A stretch of 31,305 bases of DNA from Fonticula alba (taxonomy: Eukaryota > Opisthokonta > Rotosphaerida > Fonticulaceae), in assembly GCF_000388065.1 (NCBI RefSeq), contig NW_009242975.1:1585958-1617262 (forward strand), given 5' to 3'. Of this stretch, positions 22,297-31,305 are shown piece after piece. The notes beneath the pieces are model-generated. The model did not search any database, was not told the origin of the DNA, and saw only the letters and a list, made by a program, of their open reading frames with translations. Each line of letters opens with the position of its first letter. Position 1 is the stretch's first letter. A program made the position numbers and the translations under genes.

Positions 22297-25200
22297 GGCC
22301 GGCATCGGTGTCGGCCTCGGTCTGACCATCACCGAGATCATGCAGAAGGACCAAAGCACCGACCTCATCGTGGGCCCCCCCCCCCCCCCCCCCCCGCTTT
22401 TTGCCCTCCTTCCTCGCGCGCGCGTGCGGGCACACCCCCACACGCACATGCACATGTACACGCACACACATACAAAGACATCCTGACACTGACCCCCCTG
22501 CTGGCCTGGGCTTGGCCCCTCACTCCCGCATCGCCGCCACCGCCATCGCCCCCTATCCAGAGCTCCGCCGGACAATCGAGTCCATCGACACGCACCTGGA
22601 CCAGTGCATTGCCAACTCCCTGCGGACGACCGGCCAGTTGCCGGCCGCCGGCCGCACGGTGTCCCATTTGCACCAGGTGGCTCTGGCCGTGTACCCGGCC
22701 CTGCTGCTGTTGCGCTCGGATCGTGACGCTGTGCGCACGGCCCAGGCCGCTGCCTTGGGCCTGCGGCCGCGCCAGCACCCCGGGCTCCTGCTTTCCGCCG
22801 GGCCGGGCGCCGTGCCCGGCCTGCATGAGTATGGCGCCGGGTTCGGCTTCTCCCATGGCTTCGGCAATTGGCTGGAGGCCGACCCGCTGGTGGGGGCCTC
22901 CGGCAATGTGGCGCCCGAGGCGGCCGGGGCCGGCGGTGTGGCTCCGGCACCGGCCCGGCACCGGCCCGGGCTCGGGGACCTTTCCTCGGATCGAGTGTCG
23001 CGCTTCCTGCCGCAACTGGTCCGGGCCTTTGCCCACATGGCCTCGGCCTACAGTGACTGGTCCCGCATGCCGACCTCGAGCCAGTATGCCCGCCAGCGGG
23101 ACTTGGGCATCATTTCCACGGTGGCGGCCGTGGCCTCGGCCCCGGACCTGGGGGAGACCCTGCGCACCCTGCGCCGGGACCCGGCCTCCACGACCCCGGC
23201 CCCGCGCACGCCGCCGACCTACTTCTCCCCGAGCCCGAAGAACCGGGTGCCCCCGCTGGCCGAGTGCGCCTGTGGCGGGTGCATGGCCAGCCGGCCGGGG
23301 GCCACCGCCGCCACCGCCGAGGCCGGGGCCGGGGCTCGCCCGGCCGGGCCGTGCTTCCGCGCGGCGTCCGGCTTCAGCTGGCCCATCGACTTGCAGGCCC
23401 GGAATCTGGTGCTATTGCTGGACCTCCTGGCGGACCGGGTGGGCATGCTGTCGGCCAGCCGGCCCGGGCCCGGGCAGCCCTCCGACACGGAGCTCTTCCT
23501 GTCGGTGCTGATGCGCCTGGTCGAGTCGACCACCGATCCGACCCTGCTGGCGGCCATCCTGCGCCTGGTGAGCAGCTGGGTGCTGGGCCCGCGGTCGGCC
23601 GCCGGCCGGGCCCTCATCGCCAAGTCGGCGACCGTGCCGAAGCCGGCGCAGCCTGGCGTGACTCGGCGCCTGCCCCCGCCGGCGGACCTGGCGCGGCTGG
23701 TGCTCAAGCTCTGCCATGTGGCAACCAGCCTGGAGGACACCACCAACGACCAGCTTCACCAGGCGTACTCGCATTACCTGAACCTGGCGCTGCTGCTGCA
23801 GTTCGACACGTCGGCCCGGTCGGCCGCCGCCCTGGCCGCCTCGCATGCGGCCTTCTTCTCGGACGCCGTGCACAGTCTGGTGCTGGATGTCTTCGATGTG
23901 GCGCATCAGGGCTCCCCGGGCGAGTCGCCTGGCGCCGGGTCCCCTGGTCCCGAGGATGGGGCCCCCTCGGCGGCCATCGAGCCCGGCACCCCGACCGCCG
24001 GGTGTGTGGCCCTGCTGCCGCGCCTGGCGCCGGCCTTCATGCGTGGCCTGCGCCTCCGGCGGCCGGCCTTGCGCGAGCTCTTCCTCGGCCGGTTCCTGGC
24101 CGGGCTGACGCGCGTGCCCTCGGCCCGCCTGGCGCACCTCCTCTCGGATGACACCTGGCGGTCGGTGGCCTCGCGCTACTGGCTGGAGGCCGCCACCACC
24201 GGGCTGCTGGATCTCCTGGCCCCGGCATCGTCGCCCTTCGCCGATGGTGCTGTGGCCAGCTGCCCGGTGGGCCCGGGGGCGCCCCTCCGGCCACTGGCCT
24301 CGCCCTATGACCAGCTGCCCTCCTGTGTGTCGGTGGGCACCCTGCGCCTGCCGGCCCTGGCCGATCTGGAGCAATTTGCCCAAAGCCTGTTGACACAGGC
24401 CGCCAGCCGGCTGGGCCCGGCGGCGGGGTCCCTTCTCGGCCTGGACCGAGCCCGTGCCACCCTGCCCGACAGTCGGCCCATGCAGAACTTCGTCCGGCTG
24501 CTGACCGACCACTGTCGGGATCTGGACCAGCTGGGGCTCGGCTTTGCGCCGGATCCCCTGCTCGAGCGCGACCTCCAGCAGGTGGCCCTTGCCATGGCGA
24601 CCGGGGTCCGGCCGGCCGACGACGCCGGGCGCACCCTGCTGGACAATGTGCCGGCCGAGCTGGCTGGGCGCGGGCGCCGGCTGGCCGACCCGCGGCCCTA
24701 CCAGTCGGCGGCCCCGCGCGGGTGGCGCATCATCACCGCCCTGCGCGGGCTGCTGCACGATGCCCCGGGCCTGGCGCACTCGGTGTGGTGCTCGATGTTC
24801 CCGCGGGTGTGGCGCCTGTTGCTGACGCGCCCGGGCGAGCGGCGCCTGGTCGAGCGGCAGCTGGCCCAGCTCCTGGCCTCGGATCATCTGGTGCACCAAG
24901 AGCTCCGGGCCGGGTCGTTCGCCGTGCCGGGAACCAGCGGGTCGGATGCCCTGCCCGGGAGCGCCGGCACCGGGCCCCAGAGCGTGCACTACTTCTACCA
25001 CTCCGGGGTCCCGTCGGCGCCGGCCGGCTTCTGCGGCCATGGCGGCTCGCTCTATGCCCCGACGGCCTTCGTCAACCAGGCCATCGACGGCGTGGCCACC
25101 TCGGTGCCGGAGGCCTGTCCCTATGACACCCGGTCCTTTGGGTCACTGTCGACGGCCAGCTCGGCCGGGGCCGGGGCCGCCGGGGCCTCGGGGCTCCTGT

Positions 25201-28200
25201 CGGCCGGCATCCTCACCGGCACCTCCGGGGCCGGGGCTTCATCGCCGCTGAATGTCGTGCAGACCCTGCTGGATGCGGCGGCCCGATGCACGGCCCCGCG
25301 GGTGATTGGCCTGCCCCCGCGACTGCTCCAGCGCCTGGGGCAAACCTTCAATGCTTGGTATGCGGCGACCGAGCTGCTGGAGCGCTATGCGGCCCAGCGC
25401 TCGGCCCTGGCCGGGGACCGGTACATCGGCCTGGCCGCCGGGCTGGGGGATGGGCTGGCCACGGCCGGCGCGGCCGGTGCCTCCCTCGGCGACGGCATTG
25501 ACGCCTGCCCGCGACTGATGAGCGACTTTGATGCGCTGCATGCGCGCCCTGGCGCCGATGAGTGGAGCACCCTGCCGGCCGATGCCGATGCCGATGACAC
25601 CGGCGGCGATGCCGCGGCCTATGGGCTCCCCCGGCCGGCGCGGCTGTTGCCCGGCACTGTCGGTGTCGATGATGGCACATCCTCGGCCGATGGGGCCCCC
25701 GGCCCGGCGGCCGCCGGGACCATCGGCGCCAATGACCTCCTGGCGTCGGTCAGCCAAATGCACCAGGAGGATGACGACCGTCTGGGGGACGCGGCCCTCG
25801 GCAGCCTGGCCGCCCTGTATGGCGAGCTCGGCGAGTCGGATGCCTGCTTCGGGGTGTGGCGCCGGCGGGCCCTGCTGCCCGAGTCCCTGGTCGGGCTGAG
25901 CTACGACCAGTGTGGCCGGTGGCTGAAGGCCCAGTCGGCGTACGCGCGCGGGCTGGCCCGGGCACGCGATGAGCCTGGCGTCCTGCCGGCGGCCGAGCGT
26001 GCCCTGCTGGAAACCCGGTGGGTCGAATGTGCCCGGCGTCTGCAGCTGTGGGACATGCTGGCGGACTATGGGACCCTGTCGGCCAGCCAGGCCGAGCCCG
26101 GATCGGCCCCCTTCGTCATGGCCAATCTCCTGGTGGTCGATGCCAGCTGGCGCAGTGGGGACTGGGCTCGCCATGCGGCGGCCCTGCAAGCGGCCCAAGC
26201 CGCGCGGCCCTTCTCCCGGGACCCGGCCTTGCGCATGGCCGAGATCCTGCAAATGCTCTACTCTTACAATGCCCCGCTCGGGGGGGCCGCCACCCCCGGG
26301 GCGGCGGATGGGTCCGGCCCGGGTGGCATGCCCCCGGCAGGGGGCCCGGGCCCGGCCACCCCCGGTGCTCTGCTGACCAAGATCGACGAGTGCTACCAGT
26401 GGCTGCTCCAGCGGTGGGGCAGCTTCGCCACCGGGGCCGGCGGGGCCGGGGCCTTCGGCGCCGTGCAGATCCGCCTGCTCCAGCAATTCCAGCAACTCAT
26501 CGAATTGACCGAGTCGCACCACTTGCTGTCGCTGCTGGACCGGTCGGTGGTGCATCCGCCCGGCACGCCGGGCGTGCCGGACCCGGTGGACCCCAGCCAC
26601 CTGTCCGACGTGCGCATTACCCTGACCAATTGGCGCGACCGGCTGCCCAACCGCTGGGATGACATCGGCGTGTGGGGCGACGTGCTGGCCTGGCGCCAGC
26701 ACATGTTCGCCTCGCTGAATCTCCTGCTGAACCCGACGCAATCCGGCGCGCCGACCTTGTCGGAGGCCGCGGCCAGCCAGCTGCCCCAGCACATGGGCCA
26801 CCATGAGACGGCCTTCGGCATCAATCGCTTTGCCCATGTGGCCCGGCGCCATGGGCTCATCGACACGGCCCTCAGCGCCCTGGCCAAGATTTACCTCCTG
26901 CCGAACATCGAAATCCGCGATGCCTTCCTGAAGCTGCGCGAGCAGGCCAAGTGCTACCTGGACGCGTCGGCCCCCTCGCGGCCCGGGCGCGATGACGGCC
27001 TGGCCCTCGATGCGGCCGTCGGCCTGGATGTCATCCTCAACACCAACCTCTCGTACTTCAATGACGATCAGAAGGCCGAGTTCTTTGCCCTCAAGGGGAC
27101 CTTCTACATGCGGGTGGTGGACCAGCGCCGGCGTCTGTTGCGTTTGCAGCGCAGCCTCCTGGCCCCGGGGACCGGTCCGGGCACCGGGGCCCCGGCTTCC
27201 CCGCCCCCGGGCGATGCGGCGGGTACCGCCCTGGTGCCGACCACGCCGGCCGAGCTGTCGGCCGCGGCCACGGCCGCCGGTGTGGACGCCAGCCAAACCG
27301 AGCATCTCATGCACCTGGCCAATTACGTCATGTCCACCGGGACATCCATGTCGCCGAAGATCCACCAAGCGTGGGCCGCCTGGGCGGACTTCCATGAGCG
27401 CCGGTACCGGGCCGAGCCGGCTGACATCCGCCTGGCCCTGAGCCTGGCCCAGTGCCTGCTGAATGCCGTGGTCCATGATGACCGGGTTCATCGGTACTCG
27501 CGACTGATTGCCCGGTTCCTGTGGCTGATCTCCAGCTTGGCGGATGCGCTGCCGGCGGCGGCTGCGGCGGCCGCCGCGGCCGCTGCCACGGCGGCCGCCG
27601 AAAACCCGGATGCCCCCCGGCCGCCGCCGCCCCGGTCACCGCTGGAGGAGATGGAAAACTTCTCGGTCGAGATTTGGAGCGTGGTGCAGCTGGTCCCGCG
27701 CGAGCGGCTGCTGCCCTTCATCCACCACCTGATCCTCGGGCTGTACCGGCCGTCGGAGTCGCGCCTGGCGCGGTCTTTCCTGCCGCTGATCGCCACTTCC
27801 TACCCGCAGCCGGTGCTGCTCAGCCTGCGTCCCCTGATGCAGGAAGCCCGGGAGATGATTCCCCGCATCGATGCCAGCCACCGGGGCTACTACAACCAGT
27901 CGATGGATGCCTACATGCGTGTGGCGCACTTCTACAATCTGGTCATCTCTTCCATCGTGGAGAAGTTCTGCGACGACATGATGACCGCCACCAAGGCCGA
28001 CCACGACACGGACATGCTGCGCATGGTGCAGGATGTCCTGCGTCAATGTCACCAGGCCACCATCCTGGCGGTGACGGCGGCCCCGAGCGCCCCGGCCGCC
28101 GAGGAGCCGCCCGGGCCCGGTGCATCGGCCGGCGGCAGCCAGCCCGGCATCCAGGAGCCGGTTCCTCTGACCATCCACCGGCACCTGATTCAGCTTGGGC

Positions 28201-30155
28201 GTTTCTTCAATCCCAAGCAGTCGCGCGTGGCCATGCCGAAGCTCTTCCTGCATGATCTCCATGTGGCCGAGGACCCGAAGGAGCAGGCCGGCCTCCCGCG
28301 TCTGACCCTGAGCCAGGCCACCGGGCGGCTGCGCATGTGGCGCGAGCGCTTCCACGAGGCGGTCCTGCTCCATCGGGCCGCTCGCCGGGACCAGGCCCTG
28401 TCCATTCAGATGATGGCCAGCCTGCCGCAAATGATGCCGCTCATGACCGGGCCGAATGTCCACCAGCCGGTGCGCAATTCCCAGCTCACTGGCGGGGTGG
28501 TGCCGCTGACGCCGGCGGCCGTGCTGGCCGGCGGGTCGCAATTGAGCACCTCCTCGCTGCACTATGGCCTGGAAGTGCCGGGGCTGGTCATGCATGCGGC
28601 CTGTGCCGGGGACCAGCTGGCCCTGACCACCCCGGGGGCGGTGCCGCGCATCCGGCGCATTCTCCACGCATCGCCCTTGGTCCGCCGGGCGGGCAATTAC
28701 GTCCGCCGGGTGAGCTTCGCCGGGACCGATGGCCGGACCTACCACTACACCGTGCAGCTGACCAACCGGTCGGCGGTGCGCTTCTCCGAGGAGCGCATTC
28801 TCACCCTCTTCCGGCTGTTGAATGCCAGCCTCCGGCGGGATGTGTCGGTGGCGGCGCGCTTTGGCGGGTGCGCCGGGGCCGGGGCCGGGGTGGCCGGCAT
28901 CAGCCCGGCCACGGCCGCCTCGTCCGGGCTCTTCGCCGCGCCGGTCATGGTCTCCCTCAGCCTGTCCATGCGCTTGGTGCAGGAGGACCCGACGGCCCTC
29001 TCGCTGGGGGACATCTTCGAGCATTATTCCTCCTCTCGGGCACAGGCAGCCGACGCGGCGGTCATGGCCTACCTGGCCCGGCTCCGGGCCCAGGCACATC
29101 TGTTCCGCCTGCCGGGGGCCGCGCAGCCCGGGCGTCTGGATGCCCTGACCCAGATCCTGACCCTGCGATTGGATGCCTTCGAGGACACGGCCCGGCGCTA
29201 TGCCCCGGCGCATGTCCTTTCCCGGCATGTGGCCCGGCTGTTCAACTCCCCGGCGGATTTGTACACCTTCCGCCGGCGCATGGCCGCCTCCTATGCGGCC
29301 ACCGTGCTGATGTCCTACTCGTTGGGCATGTCGCCGGAGCGTGATCCGCATCAGCTCCTGCTGTCGGCCTCGACCGGTGCCATGACTCTCGGGGATCTCC
29401 AGCTGAACCTCAACCAGCAGACCGTCCTGCTGGAGACCGCCGGCTCGGTGTCGGCGTATGCCAGCTCGCAGCATCTGGCCCAGGCGACGGCCCCGCCGGC
29501 CACGCCGAGCACCACCTCGCCCCCGGCATCTCCCTCTCCGGGGGCCGGCGGCGACGCGGGGCTCCTGCCAGGGCTGACCGCGGCGCCGGTGCCCTTCCGC
29601 CTGACGCCCAACATCCAGCGTGCTCTCGGGGCCACCCTGCTGGATGGAGTGTTCATCCCGTCGTTGTGGCTGTTGGCTCGCGTGCTGGCCACTCCGGGCA
29701 CCCGGCTGGCTGACCTGCTGACCATCACCCTGCGCGATGATGTGGCCGTCCTGCTGACCATGATTGTGGACCGGCTGTTTACCCAGCAGAAGCGCCGGGC
29801 CGCCGCGGCCAATGCCGGGGACGCGCCCGTCCGCCGGCCGCCGGCTCCCTTCTCGCACATTGACCGGGTCCAGCGGAATGTCGACATCATCGAACGCCGG
29901 ATCTTGCACCTGGTTGGTGGGTCGGAGGCCGTGGCCACCGGTACCAGCCTGGCCATTGCCCAGCTCGACCCCCCGAGCCTGGGGGCCATGCTTGGTGGCG
30001 CCGAGGCCGCCAAGGCGGCCGCCGGGCCGGGGGCCCTGCCTCCAGGCGGCATGCATGCCGAAACCCTTTACCAGCCGATCGTGGACCTGGTATCGGTGGC
30101 CACCTCGCCGCAGCAGCTGGCCCAGATGGATCCCACCTGGCACCCGTGGCTGTGA
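9001..30155 (+). CDS. TRRAP/Tra1 scaffold of SAGA and NuA4 complexes
   Basis: Eleven exons: 9001-9802, 10046-10590, 10798-11706, 11858-14446, 14649-16395, 16588-16985, 17250-17564, 17708-18318, 18471-18720, 18893-22187 and 22561-30155. They total 19056 nt in one frame, 6351 aa, against about 3744-3859 aa in yeast and human. Order: low-complexity Ala/Pro/Ser N-terminus (to about residue 210); HEAT/TPR solenoid with TRRAP-like stretches such as YFEDFLDETTLLG and VYMELFFEKLLTQLLF; FAT domain from about residue 4880 (GVWRRRALLPE, LSYDQCGRW); PI3K-like domain from about 5820 (GRTYHYTVQLTN, EERILTLFRLLN, VPFRLTPNI); FATC ending MDPTWHPWL, nearly the human end. Catalytic HRD and DFG motifs are absent, so it is a pseudokinase, as in all TRRAPs. 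Its known role is to let DNA-bound activators recruit histone acetyltransferase complexes in the nucleus. KRARR followed by an acidic Ser stretch (near residue 3553) could be a nuclear signal. The extra length is mostly Ala/Pro/Gly-rich insertions. Confidence 0.93.
9816..9923 (+). repeat. Poly-C tract in TRRAP/Tra1 intron 1
   Basis: Runs of C broken by a few A or G, including 43 uninterrupted C at 9881-9923. It lies inside the 243-nt intron 9803-10045 (GTGCGT donor, CCACAG acceptor). That intron has no in-frame stop, so it reads as polyproline if not removed. Confidence 0.9.
10746..10797 (+). repeat. (CT)n(CG)n tract and acceptor of TRRAP/Tra1 intron 2
   Basis: CT repeats pass into CG repeats, then CTCCCTCCTCCATAG. 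A CTGAC branch-like site lies about 70 nt upstream of the AG. Intron 10591-10797. Confidence 0.8.
16997..17059 (+). repeat. 63-nt homopolymer C in TRRAP/Tra1 intron 6
   Basis: Uninterrupted C immediately after the GTGCGTGTCTG donor region of intron 16986-17249. A second C tract lies near 17194-17212, upstream of the first available AG (17248-17249). Confidence 0.95.
22217..22294 (+). repeat. 78-nt homopolymer C in TRRAP/Tra1 intron 10
   Basis: The longest homopolymer in the window. It begins about 29 nt after the GTACGT donor at 22188. The exact length may be affected by sequencing error. Confidence 0.95.
22375..22395 (+). repeat. 21-nt homopolymer C, second tract in intron 10
   Basis: A second C run in the same intron, separated from the first by 80 nt of ordinary complexity sequence (22295-22374). 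Confidence 0.95.
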
Positions 30156-30833
30156 GAGGCTGAGCGCGGGAGCAAGAGGGTGAAAGACCGACAGCGGGGT
30201 AATCTGTGTGTGTATGTCGCCCGAGTAGATGTGCTCACGACACACATGCACACACACACACACACGCACGCATGCTTCCAAATGCCCTTGTTTTAGGCTG
30301 CTGCTGCCGCCCCCCCCCCCCCCCCTTGTGTCCCTCCTCTGGGCCTTCCCCCTTCTCTTGCCGCACTTGCGGAGGCACATGCGCGCGCGCTGATCCACTC
30401 CTGCGCGTGTCCCTGTCTTCATTCCTCCAATATACACCCTACCTGTAGCATGGCCTGTCTTCCAAACCCATGTGTACTTGTTGCCCCCTCCCCCTGCTTT
30501 GGTTTCCCAAGGATGCTCCCGTACTTTTTTTTACGCTCCCTTCCCCCTGGGCAAATCACAAGCCATGGCGGCACCTTCCCCATGAAGGTGTTTCACAAGG
30601 GCTGCATTTATTTTGTTATCTTTTCTTCATCTTCTTTCTTCGGACAACGGCCTTGTCATCATGTGCTGTGGAGGTCCCCCCGGCCCCCCGCTCGGCCGCG
30701 GGCCTGTCCCGCTGTGGTTCGGGGAAAAGGAGAAAGACTCCCACCAGGTGAGATACATCGGGGCAGCGGGCAAGCGAGTGTGGGCCGGGGCCAGGCGGCG
30801 GGGAAAGACCGGCGGAAAAGGGAGGTACACCTC
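30156..30833. other. Convergent 3' flanks of TRRAP/Tra1 and the ear-domain gene
   Basis: No gene supported. It holds a CA microsatellite (about 30249-30265), a 16-nt C run (30310-30325), and a less GC-rich stretch near 30520-30660. AATATA at 30429-30434 on the plus strand could be a weak poly(A) signal for TRRAP/Tra1. AATAAA occurs on the minus strand at 30612-30607. Confidence 0.5.
30607..30612 (-). terminator. AATAAA poly(A) signal of the ear-domain gene
   Basis: Minus-strand AATAAA, about 220 nt downstream of the stop codon at 30836-30834, in locally AT-rich DNA. Position and sequence fit a canonical polyadenylation signal. Confidence 0.55.
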
Positions 30834-31191
30834 TCACTGGAACTGATGCACGGGGAGGTTGTGGAGCTCGCCACTCAGGGCCACCGGGACCGGGGCCACA
30901 GCCGGGTTGTTGGGGACCACGCGGTTGAAGCTAATCTTATAGAGAATCCGGAAGGTGGGCCCAGCCTAGAGTGTAGTTGAGGAGGGGTGAGTGTCCACCG
31001 GCCAGGTACCCAGGCAGGAGGTCGGAGAGGAATGACAACAGAGAGGAGGGGACCAGAGATGGGACTCATGAATCACGTACTTGACCGTCGGTGGGCTTGT
31101 GGAAAAGGATTGTGAAGGGCTGGGAGATGGGAGCACTGCCAGCCGGACCGGCCTGCGAGCTGCTGGAAGGGAGCAGCTCCAGCTTCATGAC
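30834..31191 (-). CDS. Gamma-adaptin/GGA ear domain protein, C-terminal part
   Basis: The last two exons of a minus-strand gene that continues beyond the window: 31191-31081 (37 codons) and 30965-30834 (43 codons plus TGA), separated by a 115-nt intron (GTACGT donor at 31080, CTCTAG acceptor). The exon before them is not visible; the intron feeding the CACGCAG acceptor at 31194-31192 runs off the right edge. The 80 residues begin VMKLELLPSSS, continue through QPFTILFHKP and FRILYKISFN, and end in GELHNLPVHQF. This follows the last strands of the gamma-adaptin ear (GAE) fold shared by AP-1 gamma and GGA proteins, where [M]KLQL-PPSG, -QV-L--NP, LR-KLTF and GE--QFP occur in order. These ears recruit accessory proteins to clathrin coats at the trans-Golgi network and endosomes. 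AP-1 gamma and GGA cannot be told apart from the ear alone. A Pro/Val-rich loop (NNPAVAPVPVA) replaces the usual short turn. Confidence 0.75.
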
Positions 31192-31305
31192 CTGCGTGGA
31201 AGGGGTACCGTGTGCGCGATCACCAGGTGAGCAGGAGAAAAGGGGAAGAAGGTCAATCAGGGGAAAGGGGCGAGGAGAGAAGGAGAGAGAGAGAGAGAGA
31301 GAGAG
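31192..31305 (-). other. Partial intron of the ear-domain gene
   Basis: On the minus strand this is pyrimidine-rich, with a CT microsatellite at the window edge (GA on the plus strand, 31283-31305), ending in the CACGCAG acceptor. It matches the intron style of the rest of the window. Confidence 0.65.

Noticed and set aside
18704-22489. Antisense open frame of about 1260 codons opposite TRRAP exon 10
   Set aside because: It is a mirror of the GC-rich codon pattern of the real exon. Its translation is Arg/Gly/Gln-rich with no domain, and it runs through intron poly-C.
27636-30437. Antisense open frame of about 930 codons opposite TRRAP exon 11
   Set aside because: Same mirror effect; the sense strand encodes clear FAT, pseudokinase and FATC regions.
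30450-30980. Plus-strand open frame of 176 codons after TRRAP
   Set aside because: It runs antisense through the ear-domain exon and through AT-richer 3' flank, and has no recognisable similarity.
1-31305. CRISPR arrays, insertion sequences, tRNA or rRNA genes, prokaryotic operon signals
   Set aside because: No spaced direct repeats, no transposase-like frames, no GGTTCRA-type B box with a cloverleaf, and no Shine-Dalgarno logic. The window is eukaryotic nuclear DNA.

Overview
The window is nuclear DNA of a GC-rich, intron-containing unicellular eukaryote. The evidence is spliceosomal introns with GT..AG ends, Kozak-like starts, and eukaryote-only protein families: TRRAP/Tra1, TRIAP1/Mdm35, LTO1, SH3/EH adaptors and a gamma-adaptin ear. 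High GC, long poly-C tracts in introns and alanine/proline-rich proteins suggest a small-genome opisthokont protist. A nucleariid relative such as Fonticula alba is my best guess, but this is inference and not proven by the sequence.

Layout, left to right. (1) 146-1816, minus: an uncharacterised 556-aa protein with a possible LYR-like N-terminus; a 31-bp tandem duplication sits on its stop codon. (2) 2598-2978, minus: a two-exon TRIAP1/Mdm35 gene (87 aa, twin CX9C). (3) 2979-4380: a divergent intergenic/promoter region. (4) 4381-6034, plus: a four-exon adaptor with an N-terminal SH3 domain, a linker holding seven PxLPxR motifs, and a C-terminal EH domain. (5) 6310-7041, minus: a three-exon LTO1/ORAOV1 gene with a perfect deca-GX3 motif and a C-terminal MSF tripeptide. 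(6) 7042-9000: a repeat-rich intergenic region that holds an orphan exon-like fragment of a G-protein alpha subunit (minus strand, 8099-8161). (7) 9001-30155, plus: an eleven-exon TRRAP/Tra1 gene of about 6351 aa, carrying HEAT, FAT, pseudokinase and FATC regions. (8) 30834-31191, minus: the last two exons of a gamma-adaptin/GGA ear protein that runs off the right edge.

The genes do not form a pathway. They cover chromatin regulation (Tra1, shared scaffold of SAGA and NuA4), Fe-S protein maturation (LTO1), mitochondrial lipid transfer (TRIAP1) and membrane traffic (SH3-EH adaptor, ear domain).

The most unusual signal is in the introns. Nearly all inferred 5' splice sites read GTGCGT or GTACG, with C at +4 in place of the usual A. 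Many introns carry long homopolymer C tracts (up to 78 nt), always C on the sense strand. All exon joins were worked out by hand from reading frame, splice signals and family similarity; no transcript data were available.
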